Position numbers and translations under genes: made by a program
Virus record (IMG/VR): IMGVR_UViG_3300037427_001773
Span: 1-24,874 of that record
Strand: one strand, 5' to 3'
From: a virus
Length of the DNA stretch: 24,874 nucleotides
Shown: one piece after another, positions 14,630 through 23,879 of the stretch
How positions within the stretch are numbered: position 1 is the stretch's first letter
Layout: every line of letters starts with the position of its first letter
The notes under the pieces: generated by a model
The model's input: only the letters and a program-made list of their open reading frames with translations
Database searches by the model: none
Told to the model about the DNA's origin: nothing

Positions 14630-15604
14630 ATGTCAACAGAAGAATCACTAGACCTAACTGGTTATTTAAATCCCTGGGAGACTTTGGGAGGCGCGGGAGG
14701 CAAGGCAGAAACCTACTATAAAGACCTGTTTGACAAGCTGTATGGAACTGATGCCGGAAGGGATTTCACTAAACCACCTGGCGTAACCGATACGGTCGAT
14801 CCGACAACTGGCGAAACAATCTATGGCCAGGTCGCTGGCTTTGATCCCATGCAGAACCAAGCCTTCCAGCGGATGCAGGACTTTACTACTCAAGGTCAAT
14901 ATCAGCCGGTCGTAAACGAAGATGGCACGGTGAATTATGAGCTCGTCACCCAAGGTGGCACGGGGGCTCACCTAGCTGAACAGGTGGCCAATCAATACGG
15001 CCAGGGCATCGATATGGGTTATGCCGAGGGAATCGCGAATAACCCCTACATGGACTCGATGATCGATGCAGCTTTAAGGGATCCCTATAGACAATATTCA
15101 GAAGTCGATCGCCCAGGAGTCGAGCAAGCAGCAGCAATGATCGGTGACAGTTCGCGAACAGACTTAGCCAGGGGAGTGGTACAGCGCGGCTATGAGGACA
15201 GGGCTTCAGACATCGCCAGCCAGATGCGCAGCGGTGCATATCAAACAGGATTAGGAATGGCTGAGAACAAGATCGTACAGGATCAGAACCTCGCGCAGCT
15301 CGGAACGCAATTAGGACTGAACAACATCAACACCATGATGACAGGTGGAGGTATGCAGCGAGACCTCCAACAAGACATTCGTAACGCGAATATGGGCAAT
15401 TTTGCCTACGGCGAAGACAGGCCCTGGCAGCTTGCTAGTAACCTAAATACCTTGATGTTCCCGGCTTTATCTGGATTCGGTAAGACCTACGGCACAGGAG
15501 CTCCAGACATCATGGATAAATTTATGGCTGGCCTGGCCGGATCAATATCTGAGGGTATAGGTTCTAGTCTTACAGATTGGCTCGGCAACAAGATCAATGG
15601 GTAG
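14630..15604 (+). CDS. Virion protein of the tail/ejection module
   Basis: A 324-residue protein. The ATG at 14630 (MSTEESLDLTGYLNPW), one base after the preceding stop, is preferred over an in-frame GTG at 14579 deep inside that gene. The N-terminal third holds FDPMQNQAFQRMQDFT. The middle (NNPYMDSMIDAALRDPYRQY, then an RPGVEQAAAMIG, SSRTDLARGV series) resembles a structural-protein family I recall from podovirus late regions. It lies between tail and ejection genes. The C-terminus is Gly- and Ser-rich, ending in ITEG-like small residues (SISEGIGSSLTDWLG). Role inferred as tail-associated or internal. Confidence 0.65.
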   Translation: MSTEESLDLTGYLNPWETLGGAGGKAETYYKDLFDKLYGTDAGRDFTKPPGVTDTVDPTTGETIYGQVAGFDPMQNQAFQRMQDFTTQGQYQPVVNEDGTVNYELVTQGGTGAHLAEQVANQYGQGIDMGYAEGIANNPYMDSMIDAALRDPYRQYSEVDRPGVEQAAAMIGDSSRTDLARGVVQRGYEDRASDIASQMRSGAYQTGLGMAENKIVQDQNLAQLGTQLGLNNINTMMTGGGMQRDLQQDIRNANMGNFAYGEDRPWQLASNLNTLMFPALSGFGKTYGTGAPDIMDKFMAGLAGSISEGIGSSLTDWLGNKING

Positions 15605-15613
15605 AGGTAGCTG

Positions 15614-17209
15614 ATGTCATTATTTAGATACTACGGAAAGAACAACGAGCAAGCGCAGCAAGAAGCGATTCAAAAAGCGCAGTTACAGCGTGAAATTCAA
15701 GCAAAGGCTAAAGGATTAGCCCCTAGCAATGGTGGAGCTCTATCAAGGTCTCAGCCAAAACAAGACAGGCTCGCTAATCGTCCCGTTTTAAGAACGCTAA
15801 GAAACGTGGCCAGAGCAGGTTTGGCTCCAATGACCTCCGACCCGCAAGCAGCTCAGAAGAGAGCAGCGAACCCATTTTACAAAGACCCAGCCGACGCATT
15901 CTGGGCGGGCATGGGCCAGGACGTTGCTGATGCAATGCTCGGAATTGACTCAGGTTCCAATGCGATGACGATGATGAACGAAGCGCGGAATATGCAGCCT
16001 GAAACGCAGATGCAGTACCTTGACTATCAAATTAAAAATCGGGAGCTAACTAAAACACAAGCGTTAGAAGCGGCAACGGATTTAGCTTACAAAAACCTCG
16101 ACTTGCAACAACTAGAAAATGATCCATTAAGCGTGGAACAAAAGGTGATTGATAACCTGTTCACTATTGGAAGACAAACAGGGAACGGCGATATAAATAT
16201 GATCGCGCAAGAAAAATACATGGAGTTGTTGAAGTTAAAAGACCAGCGTGGGCTACCTCGCGGATCAGCGCAAGAAAGAGCGTTTAGCACGATTTACGAC
16301 CAAAGTATCGACCCCAATTCACCTGAATATTTAAAGGCTTGGAATGTTGCTTTTGGGGAACGTAGAGAGTGGGATGACGGACTAGGCAAGTGGCGAAAGT
16401 TCAGGGATCGTGTGCCTGGCCCCGATGTGCGAATACCTGATGCGTATAGAGGTGAGTTCCCACAAGCACCAACTCAACCTGGAAGAGATCAACCAAATGT
16501 CGTTGTTGCTCCTAACGCCCAGCAAAAACGAAAACCTGGCATGGATACCACCTGGGTACCTGTTGATCCTAATCTGACAGACCCACAGTTTTGGGCAGCC
16601 CAAGGCTATGACATGGATACGGTGATGCGAAGTCGTCGGGAAACGGCAAAAGGTTTGAGTGGTGATGCTGGCGACTCTGCTAACTATTTACAGACTCAGC
16701 TTCGAGCTCTTACAAATCTACATAAGATGGAAAGGCAATTTAAAGGCAAACCTCTTATATCGGAAAGGATGTGGTACACCTACGCGATGGCAGACCAATC
16801 AGACAGAGGGGCTTTGGATAAAATATGGGCAACACTGTTTAAAACCAGCCTCACAGAAGATCAAAAAAATTACCTGGCTAACGCAAAATTGTTTGCAACT
16901 GCTTCGTTGCGTAAAGACTCAGGAGCTGCGCTAACAGCGGATGAGACAGCGACCTATTCTGAAAGAGGCGTGATCAACGATTCAATGGGTGAGGAAAGAC
17001 GAAAAACCATTGACGATTGGCGAATGGATCAAGTGGCTGCATTATTTAATTACATTCCAGTGGGCTGGCCTAAATGGAGAACCATGTATGACGTTGCCGA
17101 CGACCTCTACAAAAACTCGCCTAACAAAATCGAAGAAACATCAGGGCTTACTGAAGACGAAAAATACCTTCTCAATTTAAACACGGGAGGTGAAGAAAGT
17201 GGCGAGTGA
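15614..17209 (+). CDS. Large virion/ejection protein candidate, unknown family
   Basis: A 531-residue protein with a polar N-terminus rich in Gln, Ala and Lys (EQAQQEAIQKAQLQREIQA). The rest is helical with no signal peptide or clear membrane span. The C-terminal third holds RMWYTYAMADQSDRGALDKI and a WPKWRTMYDVADDLYKN segment. An RBS (GAGG at 15604-15607) precedes the ATG. It overlaps the next gene by 11 bases. Size, order and solubility suit an internal virion protein ejected with the DNA, but no family is recognised. Confidence 0.6.
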   Translation: MSLFRYYGKNNEQAQQEAIQKAQLQREIQAKAKGLAPSNGGALSRSQPKQDRLANRPVLRTLRNVARAGLAPMTSDPQAAQKRAANPFYKDPADAFWAGMGQDVADAMLGIDSGSNAMTMMNEARNMQPETQMQYLDYQIKNRELTKTQALEAATDLAYKNLDLQQLENDPLSVEQKVIDNLFTIGRQTGNGDINMIAQEKYMELLKLKDQRGLPRGSAQERAFSTIYDQSIDPNSPEYLKAWNVAFGERREWDDGLGKWRKFRDRVPGPDVRIPDAYRGEFPQAPTQPGRDQPNVVVAPNAQQKRKPGMDTTWVPVDPNLTDPQFWAAQGYDMDTVMRSRRETAKGLSGDAGDSANYLQTQLRALTNLHKMERQFKGKPLISERMWYTYAMADQSDRGALDKIWATLFKTSLTEDQKNYLANAKLFATASLRKDSGAALTADETATYSERGVINDSMGEERRKTIDDWRMDQVAALFNYIPVGWPKWRTMYDVADDLYKNSPNKIEETSGLTEDEKYLLNLNTGGEESGE

Positions 17210-19256
17210 AAATGCACAAACAGATTTTGTGGAAGCAATGCGTAAGAAAGCGGATTCCTTAACACCAACCGAGTTAAAAGAATACCGAATTCAGGTAGCT
17301 AGAGAAAATCAAAGAAACCCAAGGAAAAAAAGCCAGCAGTTACTGGACTTTCTCAATCAATATATTCCTGAAAGAGAAGAGCGGTCGGGTGGTGAGTTTA
17401 TGGGAGGAGTTCGACAGCTTGCAAATGATGCGACGTTAGGTTTTTCCGATGAGGCTGAAGCGCGAGTCAGATCGCTTAATCCTTTTGGCCCGACCAAAGA
17501 TGAGCATCTGATGAACATACGCTCACAGATGAAACAATATGACGAGGATTATCCCGTTCATTCTGGAGTCTCTACCACATTAAGTATGGCAAGCCCTGCT
17601 ATGCTCGGCAAGACACTAGTGAAACGAGGTTTGCCAGAAGCAAAAAGGTTATTAAGTGCTGTGCCAGATCAGGTTGCTGATACATACAACCAATTACGCC
17701 GGGCATACGGAACATACGAAGATTCCTCTACGGTTGGCAGAGGAGGGCGGCTACTTGGGACAGGTGGAACGATGGGCGCGGTGAGTGGTTACGGTTACAG
17801 CGAGGCTGAAGACCCTGATCAACAGGCGATGGATGCTGGTATGGGATTTATGGTGGGTGGAGCACTTACCCCATTGATGGGAGTAGGACTACCAGCCTTA
17901 TACAACGTCGGAAAAGAGATGTGGCGAAGAGCTTCAAGAACGCCAAGGCAGCGAGCAGATGAGGTGTTAGGGGATGTGTTAGCAGCAGAGCCTTTAGACG
18001 AAAACATGGCCCCGGAAGGTGTATTGATGGATCAGTCGGCCTCATTACAAAAACTGGCTACAGAAGTAGCTGGTAAAGATCGAGCGGCTGGTGGTCGAAT
18101 GACTTCTTTGACTGTGCCAAGACAAGCTGGTGCAAAAGAGAGAGTTGTAGATGCGTTAAAGGATTCTACTGGGTTCACAGGACAGGAATATCGACCCTGG
18201 GCAAGACGAGCTGAAACAATAAGAAAAACGGTAGCGAAAGAAAAGTTTGAGGTTGTCGGGCCAGCTCCAATAGAAGTAACGCCAAAGCTGAAGTTTTTAT
18301 TAACTAGTAATTTTGTAGAACGCAAAACTAAAAATGCGATAGATGCTGCTGTTGTCAAAGACGGAGGGCTTCCGCAAAACAGAGCATTTGAGTTAGGGCA
18401 GGGAGAGACCATAGGCGAATGGTTAGAGGATGTTAAGCCGACTGCTGGTTTTTATGAGGATGTGGCGTTCCAGCTTCGGGACGATTTACAAAAAGCAGTA
18501 GCTAGAAGTGAAGAAAAAGCGGCCGCTGATATTAGGGGTGTTCTTCAGCAGCTTTATAAAGAAATAGATGATCAGGTTCCAGAATACGCAAGCACCAGAA
18601 AGATATTAGAAAAGTACCATCGAGCAGAAGATGCTGGCGATCTGGGTTCGTCAATGATGCGGAGATACAACACTCGCCTTGATGATGCTCTCGATGAATT
18701 TGACGCAATGACTTTAGAGCAACGTGAAGCCGCTAGAAGAGGGGTTGCTTATAGCGTCAAACAGAATCTTGATCGAACTCCAAGAACAGGAGACTTTGGG
18801 AAGTTAGGGAAAACTGAAGAGAAAGTGGGTGCGCTACAACAATTATCCAGACCTGGAAAGCGAGAAATACTGACCGACAGGTTAGAGCAAGAATCCAAAA
18901 TGCACGAAACTGGAAACCTTGTAAGCGCAGCTAGAGGATCAAGAACCATGTTTGGCAATAGAAGTGAAGAAAGTAGAACGCCAACGCAATGGTTTATGGA
19001 TTCGCTAACTAGATACTTAGGCCCAGAAGCAGCCAACGAAGTAGCAATTACCTTAACAAGACGCTTGCCCAGAGAGGACGTTACTAGATTAATTAACGGT
19101 GCATTGCCCCCAGAGAGGGTTCTGCCAACCGTAGAACAGATTGCGAATTCTTCTGGTATATCAGTAGCGTTAGCTCAAAGAGTAATCGAAAACCTTGCTT
19201 ATGATAATTCAGCGGTTAGAGAATCAACAGGAAGGTTAAGTGGGGCATCTGAATAA
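17199..19256 (+). CDS. Large ejection (internal virion) protein candidate with membrane-active Gly-rich segments
   Basis: A 685-residue protein. The GTG at 17199 is chosen because GGGAGG (17185-17190) lies eight bases before it; an in-frame GTG at 17190 overlaps that site. The pattern after residue 60 (GGVRQLANDATLGFSDEAEA, then DYPVHSGVSTTLSMASPAML) recalls internal virion proteins I have seen in phage late regions. A Gly/Ala/Met-rich hydrophobic stretch (about residues 198-242, GMGFMVGGALTPLMGVGLPA) may insert into membranes during DNA entry. The C-terminal half is helical and highly charged. Its stop overlaps the next start (TAATG). Confidence 0.65.
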   Translation: MASENAQTDFVEAMRKKADSLTPTELKEYRIQVARENQRNPRKKSQQLLDFLNQYIPEREERSGGEFMGGVRQLANDATLGFSDEAEARVRSLNPFGPTKDEHLMNIRSQMKQYDEDYPVHSGVSTTLSMASPAMLGKTLVKRGLPEAKRLLSAVPDQVADTYNQLRRAYGTYEDSSTVGRGGRLLGTGGTMGAVSGYGYSEAEDPDQQAMDAGMGFMVGGALTPLMGVGLPALYNVGKEMWRRASRTPRQRADEVLGDVLAAEPLDENMAPEGVLMDQSASLQKLATEVAGKDRAAGGRMTSLTVPRQAGAKERVVDALKDSTGFTGQEYRPWARRAETIRKTVAKEKFEVVGPAPIEVTPKLKFLLTSNFVERKTKNAIDAAVVKDGGLPQNRAFELGQGETIGEWLEDVKPTAGFYEDVAFQLRDDLQKAVARSEEKAAADIRGVLQQLYKEIDDQVPEYASTRKILEKYHRAEDAGDLGSSMMRRYNTRLDDALDEFDAMTLEQREAARRGVAYSVKQNLDRTPRTGDFGKLGKTEEKVGALQQLSRPGKREILTDRLEQESKMHETGNLVSAARGSRTMFGNRSEESRTPTQWFMDSLTRYLGPEAANEVAITLTRRLPREDVTRLINGALPPERVLPTVEQIANSSGISVALAQRVIENLAYDNSAVRESTGRLSGASE

Positions 19257-21118
19257 TGGCACAATACCTCGAATACATCGGAGCTCTATCTCCCCGTAAA
19301 GGCGTAGGCCCGGCTTTAATCTACCCAGGCTACAAAACCAAACAAGCCCCTGGTGCATTTAACCGTGGTCAAGACTCTTTAGGTGAGGGGGTATTAGGCG
19401 CGTTATCAGGTGGGGGCGGTGGTGGCGGTGGTGACGATGAAGATGTTGTAGATGACGACGATGTAGTAGTTGTAGACGATGAAGATGTTGTAGATGACGA
19501 CGATGATGTAGTAGTTGTAGATGATCCACCACCAGTAGTTGATGATCCTCCACCCACAGATACTGACCCTGGTGTTTTAATCACTCCAACCAAAAAACCA
19601 CCCAACGATGGTAATCAAATAACCTGGTTAGACGAGCTCCCTAAAACAGGTCAAAACATCGCTATAAAAATGCTTGAGATGAATCCTGATGCTGATGTTT
19701 CTAAAGACAGAATTTTGGCAGAGTTTTATTACGATGGACAAGCAAATAGCAGACGTATTTCTGAGTTTTATCGGAACTATTACAATTGGCGGCGTGACAA
19801 AGCGATTGAAAAGTCAAAAAACAAATCAGACAGTTCATCAACAGTTTCAACAAACCTAACTGAGCAGCCAGACGGTACAGTTAGACCGGGTGCAGATCAG
19901 CCTAAAATCACTGATACTTCCAATACTTCGACTACTTCGAGCACTTCCGATACTTCGAGCACTTCCGATACTTCGAGCAATACCAATTCAGGTAGTAATC
20001 CAGTGATCAATGCTGGATCCACCACACAACAACCATCAGGAAAGCCTGGTGTTCTCAATCCAAGCTCAACGTCAGATAGCGAAGATGACAAAAAAAGCGA
20101 TGGCGAACTGAGCGAAGAAGTCCAAGAAGTGCTAAGAGACCTTGGGGTTCTGGATGCAGCGGGAGTCTGGACAAAACCAGACATAACAGTCGATATTGGG
20201 GCCAATGGTGAGCCGCAAATACTCATCAACGGTAAGACGGTCGATAAAACCGTAATCGATGCAATCAAAAATCAATTCCCCGACATCATCAGAAACTCAC
20301 CGGCAGCAAAGCATCTGCCGAGTGGAGATACTCATCTAAAGATGGGTGGCGAGGGTGGAATTCTCGACACAGGCGTAGGAGTCGCAGTGCCTGTTGATAC
20401 CAGTAAAGAAGGTATATCCGGCGACCCCGTAATCTACAAAGATGTTTCGGCTGGCGATGTTGAAGATTTCAGGCGAAACCCATTGTGGTGGCTGCGAAGC
20501 CGCGCCACACAAGCTGGCAGAAGCGCACGGGACATATGGAATGATGTGAAAGATCGGCTTGGTCTTTCCGATGAAGAGAAAGAGGCGTTAGAAGCGAGTG
20601 ATCAGATCGATGGCACTCAAATCACTGGTGGCTATGCCGGGTATACATCAACTGATCCAACCTCTGTGACGGGGGGCGATTCTTTTAGTGGGGGTTGGTA
20701 CGAAAATCCTTTAGGGACAGGCGAGCCGGATTTTTACACGCCAGAGAGGGGTACTCGATATGGTAGAGCAACTTCGCCCCTGGCAGACTTTGGCATTAAA
20801 GAGGGTCGCGGCCTACCGTACTCAAAATTTCCTGTCGATGGTGGACAATCATCAGTTTACGGCGAAGTCCTGATCGACAAGATGCAACCTCATGGGAACA
20901 CGCTCACAAGTGAAGTAGATCGAATGGTCGCTGAAAGCCTACCGTTTGTCTCAGTGACTGGCCCAGATGGAACCCCGATGATGTACGACAAACAGACCGG
21001 GCAGACTCTTTCATTACCTGAATATGGTGCTTTAGTGAAAAGCCGAAACACCATCGGATTGCCGCCAGGCGTGAATCAGATACCAGGGCGATTGCCGTCC
21101 TATCGAGGTTATGGTTAA
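19256..21118 (+). CDS. Large virion protein with Gly8 and Asp/Val low-complexity region
   Basis: A 620-residue protein. After ~50 ordinary residues comes a run of eight Gly, then a striking Asp/Val-rich segment (about residues 60-90), then a Pro/Asp linker (PPPVVDDPPPTDTDPG). A second low-complexity region (about residues 220-245) is a Thr/Ser repeat, (ST)SDTSS-like. Globular parts lie between and after them: ITWLDELPKTGQNIAIKMLE and, near 285-350, EEVQEVLRDLGVLDAAGVW. The C-terminal ~200 residues, with a GYTSTDPTSVTGGDSFSGGW segment, may be a separate domain. No family is recognised. The position between two probable ejection proteins suggests a virion component. It joins its neighbours by TAATG overlaps at both ends. 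Confidence 0.6.
   Translation: MAQYLEYIGALSPRKGVGPALIYPGYKTKQAPGAFNRGQDSLGEGVLGALSGGGGGGGGDDEDVVDDDDVVVVDDEDVVDDDDDVVVVDDPPPVVDDPPPTDTDPGVLITPTKKPPNDGNQITWLDELPKTGQNIAIKMLEMNPDADVSKDRILAEFYYDGQANSRRISEFYRNYYNWRRDKAIEKSKNKSDSSSTVSTNLTEQPDGTVRPGADQPKITDTSNTSTTSSTSDTSSTSDTSSNTNSGSNPVINAGSTTQQPSGKPGVLNPSSTSDSEDDKKSDGELSEEVQEVLRDLGVLDAAGVWTKPDITVDIGANGEPQILINGKTVDKTVIDAIKNQFPDIIRNSPAAKHLPSGDTHLKMGGEGGILDTGVGVAVPVDTSKEGISGDPVIYKDVSAGDVEDFRRNPLWWLRSRATQAGRSARDIWNDVKDRLGLSDEEKEALEASDQIDGTQITGGYAGYTSTDPTSVTGGDSFSGGWYENPLGTGEPDFYTPERGTRYGRATSPLADFGIKEGRGLPYSKFPVDGGQSSVYGEVLIDKMQPHGNTLTSEVDRMVAESLPFVSVTGPDGTPMMYDKQTGQTLSLPEYGALVKSRNTIGLPPGVNQIPGRLPSYRGYG
19433..19519 (+). repeat. Tandem direct repeat encoding an Asp/Val-rich segment (42 + 45 bp)
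   Basis: Unit 1 (19433-19474) encodes DDEDVVDDDDVVVV. Unit 2 (19475-19519) is the same except for one added GAT codon, giving DDEDVVDDDDDVVVV. The near identity at DNA level, including third positions, implies a recent duplication plus a one-codon slippage. Confidence 0.9.
19914..19979 (+). repeat. Short tandem Thr/Ser-codon repeat
   Basis: ACTTCGAGCACTTCCGAT-like 18-bp units repeat at least twice, inside a longer array of ACTTC-type units encoding TSSTSD. It is a disordered linker in the protein and a likely slippage site. Confidence 0.8.
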
Positions 21119-23199
21119 TGGCTAAAAAAGGCAGACTATCTCGAACCCACAATGAACCACCAGGTATGTTCGATGATGATATGGTGGATAAAGACGAGCA
21201 TGGCTTCTATGTCAAATCCCTTGGAATCCTCAGCAGTTTAAAACAACGCCGCATGACGGGCGAAGACCTAAAACGCACGTTGCAGAAAAAAGGCATTTCC
21301 CAGATGGAGATGGACGATCTCGGACTTACCGGGATGTTAAGCGGCAGAGATCGAGTTGACCTGGATGATGTTGAAGCGCACATCGAGGAGAACAAGCCAG
21401 AGTTTGAGTTGAAAACTCTACATGGAGATGACTATGACCCAGATTGGAGTCCTAATGATTTTGATTTCGACGAAGAAATTATGGGGACAGATACTGATGT
21501 CGGACGGGATGAAATTGCGTGGAGAAAAGAGAGTCTCCTAGAGGACTTTTTAAGTTCTAGTAGCTACGATTCAGGGCAGCACGTTATTGCAGACTATGTT
21601 AGCTCAGAGGCACATTTAAATCGTCATTTTGGCGGGAGCGCAATACCTGGCGGCGGTGATTCACGGAAACAATTTCTAAAAGATTGGGACGAAGTTTTTA
21701 CAGAAGATATGGGGATTGGCGCGGAAGGCAAAGGATTAGATTCACAGGAGTTTTACAACAATTATTCATCGTTTCTTGATGATGTGTTTGAAGATATGGC
21801 AACAGATGAATATATGCAAGATCCTATCTATGAATACGAGCTGTATGGTGACGATGTAAGGGATAATTACAGCGATCTTAAAATAATTGGAAACGATAAT
21901 CACGGTTACACAATTAAACTGCCAAATGGCGATGCCTTAGAAACAATGACAAGAGATGGGCGGCGGCCATGGTATGGGGGTAGTTTAGAAGAAGCTAGAG
22001 ATGAGGCAATAAGTGCAGCGTATGATTACGATCTTTTTGAGACGGATACAAATGCTGTTGATCTATATGAAGAACATACGCTAGGCGGCGGCGATAATTA
22101 TCAGGTTCATTCGTTTGTCATTGACCCAAGACATCAAGACGAAGAGTTTTATGGCACACATTTCGATGAAAACGCGATGTTTCATGCTAGAACAAAAGAT
22201 CGTCCAACACCTGATGGTCAGGGCAAGCTGTTATACATCGAGGAGCTGCAAAGCGATTGGGGGAAACAATATCGAGACAATCCTGACTTTATGCAAGATC
22301 GTAGTGCGAGCTTGAGTCCTGGGTGGGACACTTTGGTTTTTAATGAAAAAAAACCGCCATTTGTCACTGACACAAAAGCTTGGACTGATCTAGCTGCTAA
22401 ACAGTTAGCGACCTACGCCAAAGAAAATGGATACGATGGAATTGCATTTACACCAGGCCAGGTGCATGAGAAAAGATATGGGCGAGAAGGTAAAAGCGGA
22501 TTATCAGATCAATACAACAAGAATCTGATGGGCTCGATGAATACCATCTTTGAACGTCCAGCTTCGGTCTTTGAAGATCCTGAAGGGTTTGCCAGCGGCT
22601 CCCCGATGTGGATATTCGACGAGAAAGACAAACAAAAGATCGATAAAGGATTCAGCCAGTACGTTGCTCCGATAGGAGCTGGCATTTTAACAGGGGCGGG
22701 AATTACCGGGGCTTCTTTGACACCCCGGCAAGCCTATGCAGAAACAGGGAAATCGCAGCAGATGGATGCCTGGAATGTTGAGCAAGGCAGAGGGGCAGCT
22801 CTTCAAGAAATGATGGCGGGTGATCTCTCAGGAATGGCGGGCGATGCTCGAAGGATGTACGGCTTATTGTCAGGGTATGTCACCGACAAATTAAACCCTT
22901 ATTACACTGAGTCGATCGAAGAGACAGATGCGAGTGCTGACGCAATTCAAAATGCAGTTTATGGAGCTCTATCGGGAGGCAATGCAGATGATCCTGGTGC
23001 TCAAGCCTATCTTGGCCCGCTTCAACAAGGCGAGGAGCTCTACCAGAAAACGCTGGATGAATATACTGATCCAAGATTGATGGGAACATACCCAATCGAT
23101 GAAGAGCTCTATCGAACGAATCCGAGGCTATTCAGGATTCTCAACATGGTTGACCAATACAGTAATCCCTTTCACGTCGAACCTACGTTCAAGCGATAG
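21118..23199 (+). CDS. Large probable ejection protein with polyvalent-type phage domains
   Basis: A 693-residue protein. Residues about 36-100 (RMTGEDLKRTLQKKGISQME, then LGLTGML) match the pattern of a small helical domain common at the start of very large phage polyvalent/internal virion proteins. Residues about 340-450 hold the second signature: HFDENAMFHARTKDRP, LLYIEELQSDWGKQYRDNPD (EELQSDWG at 375-382), then PPFVTDTKAWTDLAAKQLAT and NGYDGIAFTPG. This pair of domains usually occurs together in such proteins. A small hydrophobic stretch (about 516-536, APIGAGILTGAGITGAS) may be membrane-active. The C-terminal ~150 residues are acidic. I infer a protein injected with DNA; an enzymatic activity is not shown by visible catalytic residues. 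Confidence 0.7.
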   Translation: MAKKGRLSRTHNEPPGMFDDDMVDKDEHGFYVKSLGILSSLKQRRMTGEDLKRTLQKKGISQMEMDDLGLTGMLSGRDRVDLDDVEAHIEENKPEFELKTLHGDDYDPDWSPNDFDFDEEIMGTDTDVGRDEIAWRKESLLEDFLSSSSYDSGQHVIADYVSSEAHLNRHFGGSAIPGGGDSRKQFLKDWDEVFTEDMGIGAEGKGLDSQEFYNNYSSFLDDVFEDMATDEYMQDPIYEYELYGDDVRDNYSDLKIIGNDNHGYTIKLPNGDALETMTRDGRRPWYGGSLEEARDEAISAAYDYDLFETDTNAVDLYEEHTLGGGDNYQVHSFVIDPRHQDEEFYGTHFDENAMFHARTKDRPTPDGQGKLLYIEELQSDWGKQYRDNPDFMQDRSASLSPGWDTLVFNEKKPPFVTDTKAWTDLAAKQLATYAKENGYDGIAFTPGQVHEKRYGREGKSGLSDQYNKNLMGSMNTIFERPASVFEDPEGFASGSPMWIFDEKDKQKIDKGFSQYVAPIGAGILTGAGITGASLTPRQAYAETGKSQQMDAWNVEQGRGAALQEMMAGDLSGMAGDARRMYGLLSGYVTDKLNPYYTESIEETDASADAIQNAVYGALSGGNADDPGAQAYLGPLQQGEELYQKTLDEYTDPRLMGTYPIDEELYRTNPRLFRILNMVDQYSNPFHVEPTFKR

Positions 23200-23208
23200 G
23201 CTCGCCCA

Positions 23209-23670
23209 ATGATCCTAGAATCCGTGGCAGTGGCTGCTGCGGCGTTAAATCAAATCGGCTCGATGATCGAGACCGCTGGCCAAGTTCAAGGCGGAGCGCA
23301 GCGGGTGATGAGCGCGATCTTAGACTTTGGGCAGGGACTTGATGAGCTTGAGAACAACAAGAAAGATACTTTTTTCGAGCAATCTCATTCTGATATTTTG
23401 CGGATCCAGATGATGCGTAGGCAGCAACAAAGATACGAACAGGATCTCGAAAATTTGCTCAGCATCGCCGACCCGATTCTATTAGAGCAGTATCGCCAGG
23501 CGAAAAAAGATCAGGTAGAAAAGAGAAAGGCACATCAGAAAGCATTAGCCGATGCTGCTCGCAGACGCAAACAACTCATTCAACAAATTATCACGATCTC
23601 AGCGATTGTTATCACAGGTTTGATAGCAGCAGCAATCGTGACTGCGCTAATAATCATGGTGCTCAAATGA
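23209..23670 (+). CDS. Coiled-coil protein with C-terminal membrane helix
   Basis: A 153-residue protein. Its short hydrophobic N-terminal start (ESVAVAAAALNQIGSMIETA) is followed by a long basic/acidic coiled coil (about 45-125) and a clear transmembrane helix at about 127-152 (IITISAIVITGLIAAAIVTA). It begins the block of small membrane genes at the end of the window. It could be an internal virion or lysis-associated membrane protein; no family is assigned. Confidence 0.7.
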   Translation: MILESVAVAAAALNQIGSMIETAGQVQGGAQRVMSAILDFGQGLDELENNKKDTFFEQSHSDILRIQMMRRQQQRYEQDLENLLSIADPILLEQYRQAKKDQVEKRKAHQKALADAARRRKQLIQQIITISAIVITGLIAAAIVTALIIMVLK

Positions 23671-23879
23671 CAGAAGTAAGAACAACAGAACCTCTTGTGG
23701 GCTGGCGAACGGTTGCCGTAACAAAGATGGAGCGGCTGCGCGACCTGGCAGAAGGTGATGATGGCCGGGTCAGAGAAGTAGTTGAAACAGTAAAGCCTCG
23801 CTTCTACACGATTAGTCCTAGTGGAAAGATTGAAGTGAAGGATCTCAGCTACCAGCAGAATGTAAATGTCCTTGCGTGA
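23667..23879 (+). CDS. Hypothetical 70-aa protein
   Basis: Small soluble protein with WRTVAVTKMERLRDLA and a C-terminal SPSGKIEVKDLSYQQ segment. It overlaps the neighbours by ATGA (23667) and GTGA (23876). The tight coupling at both ends makes translation likely. Function is unknown. Confidence 0.65.
   Translation: MTEVRTTEPLVGWRTVAVTKMERLRDLAEGDDGRVREVVETVKPRFYTISPSGKIEVKDLSYQQNVNVLA

Noticed and set aside
14579-14632. Upstream GTG 14579 as the start of the 324-aa virion protein
   Set aside because: It would overlap the preceding gene by 50 bases and add an Arg/His-rich lead; ATG 14630 right after the stop gives the usual coupling.
19359-19605. Minus-strand His/Leu- or Ser/Thr-rich ORFs under the Asp/Val repeat
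   Set aside because: Pure mirror of the GAT/GAC/GTA repeat; no start context or protein-like composition.
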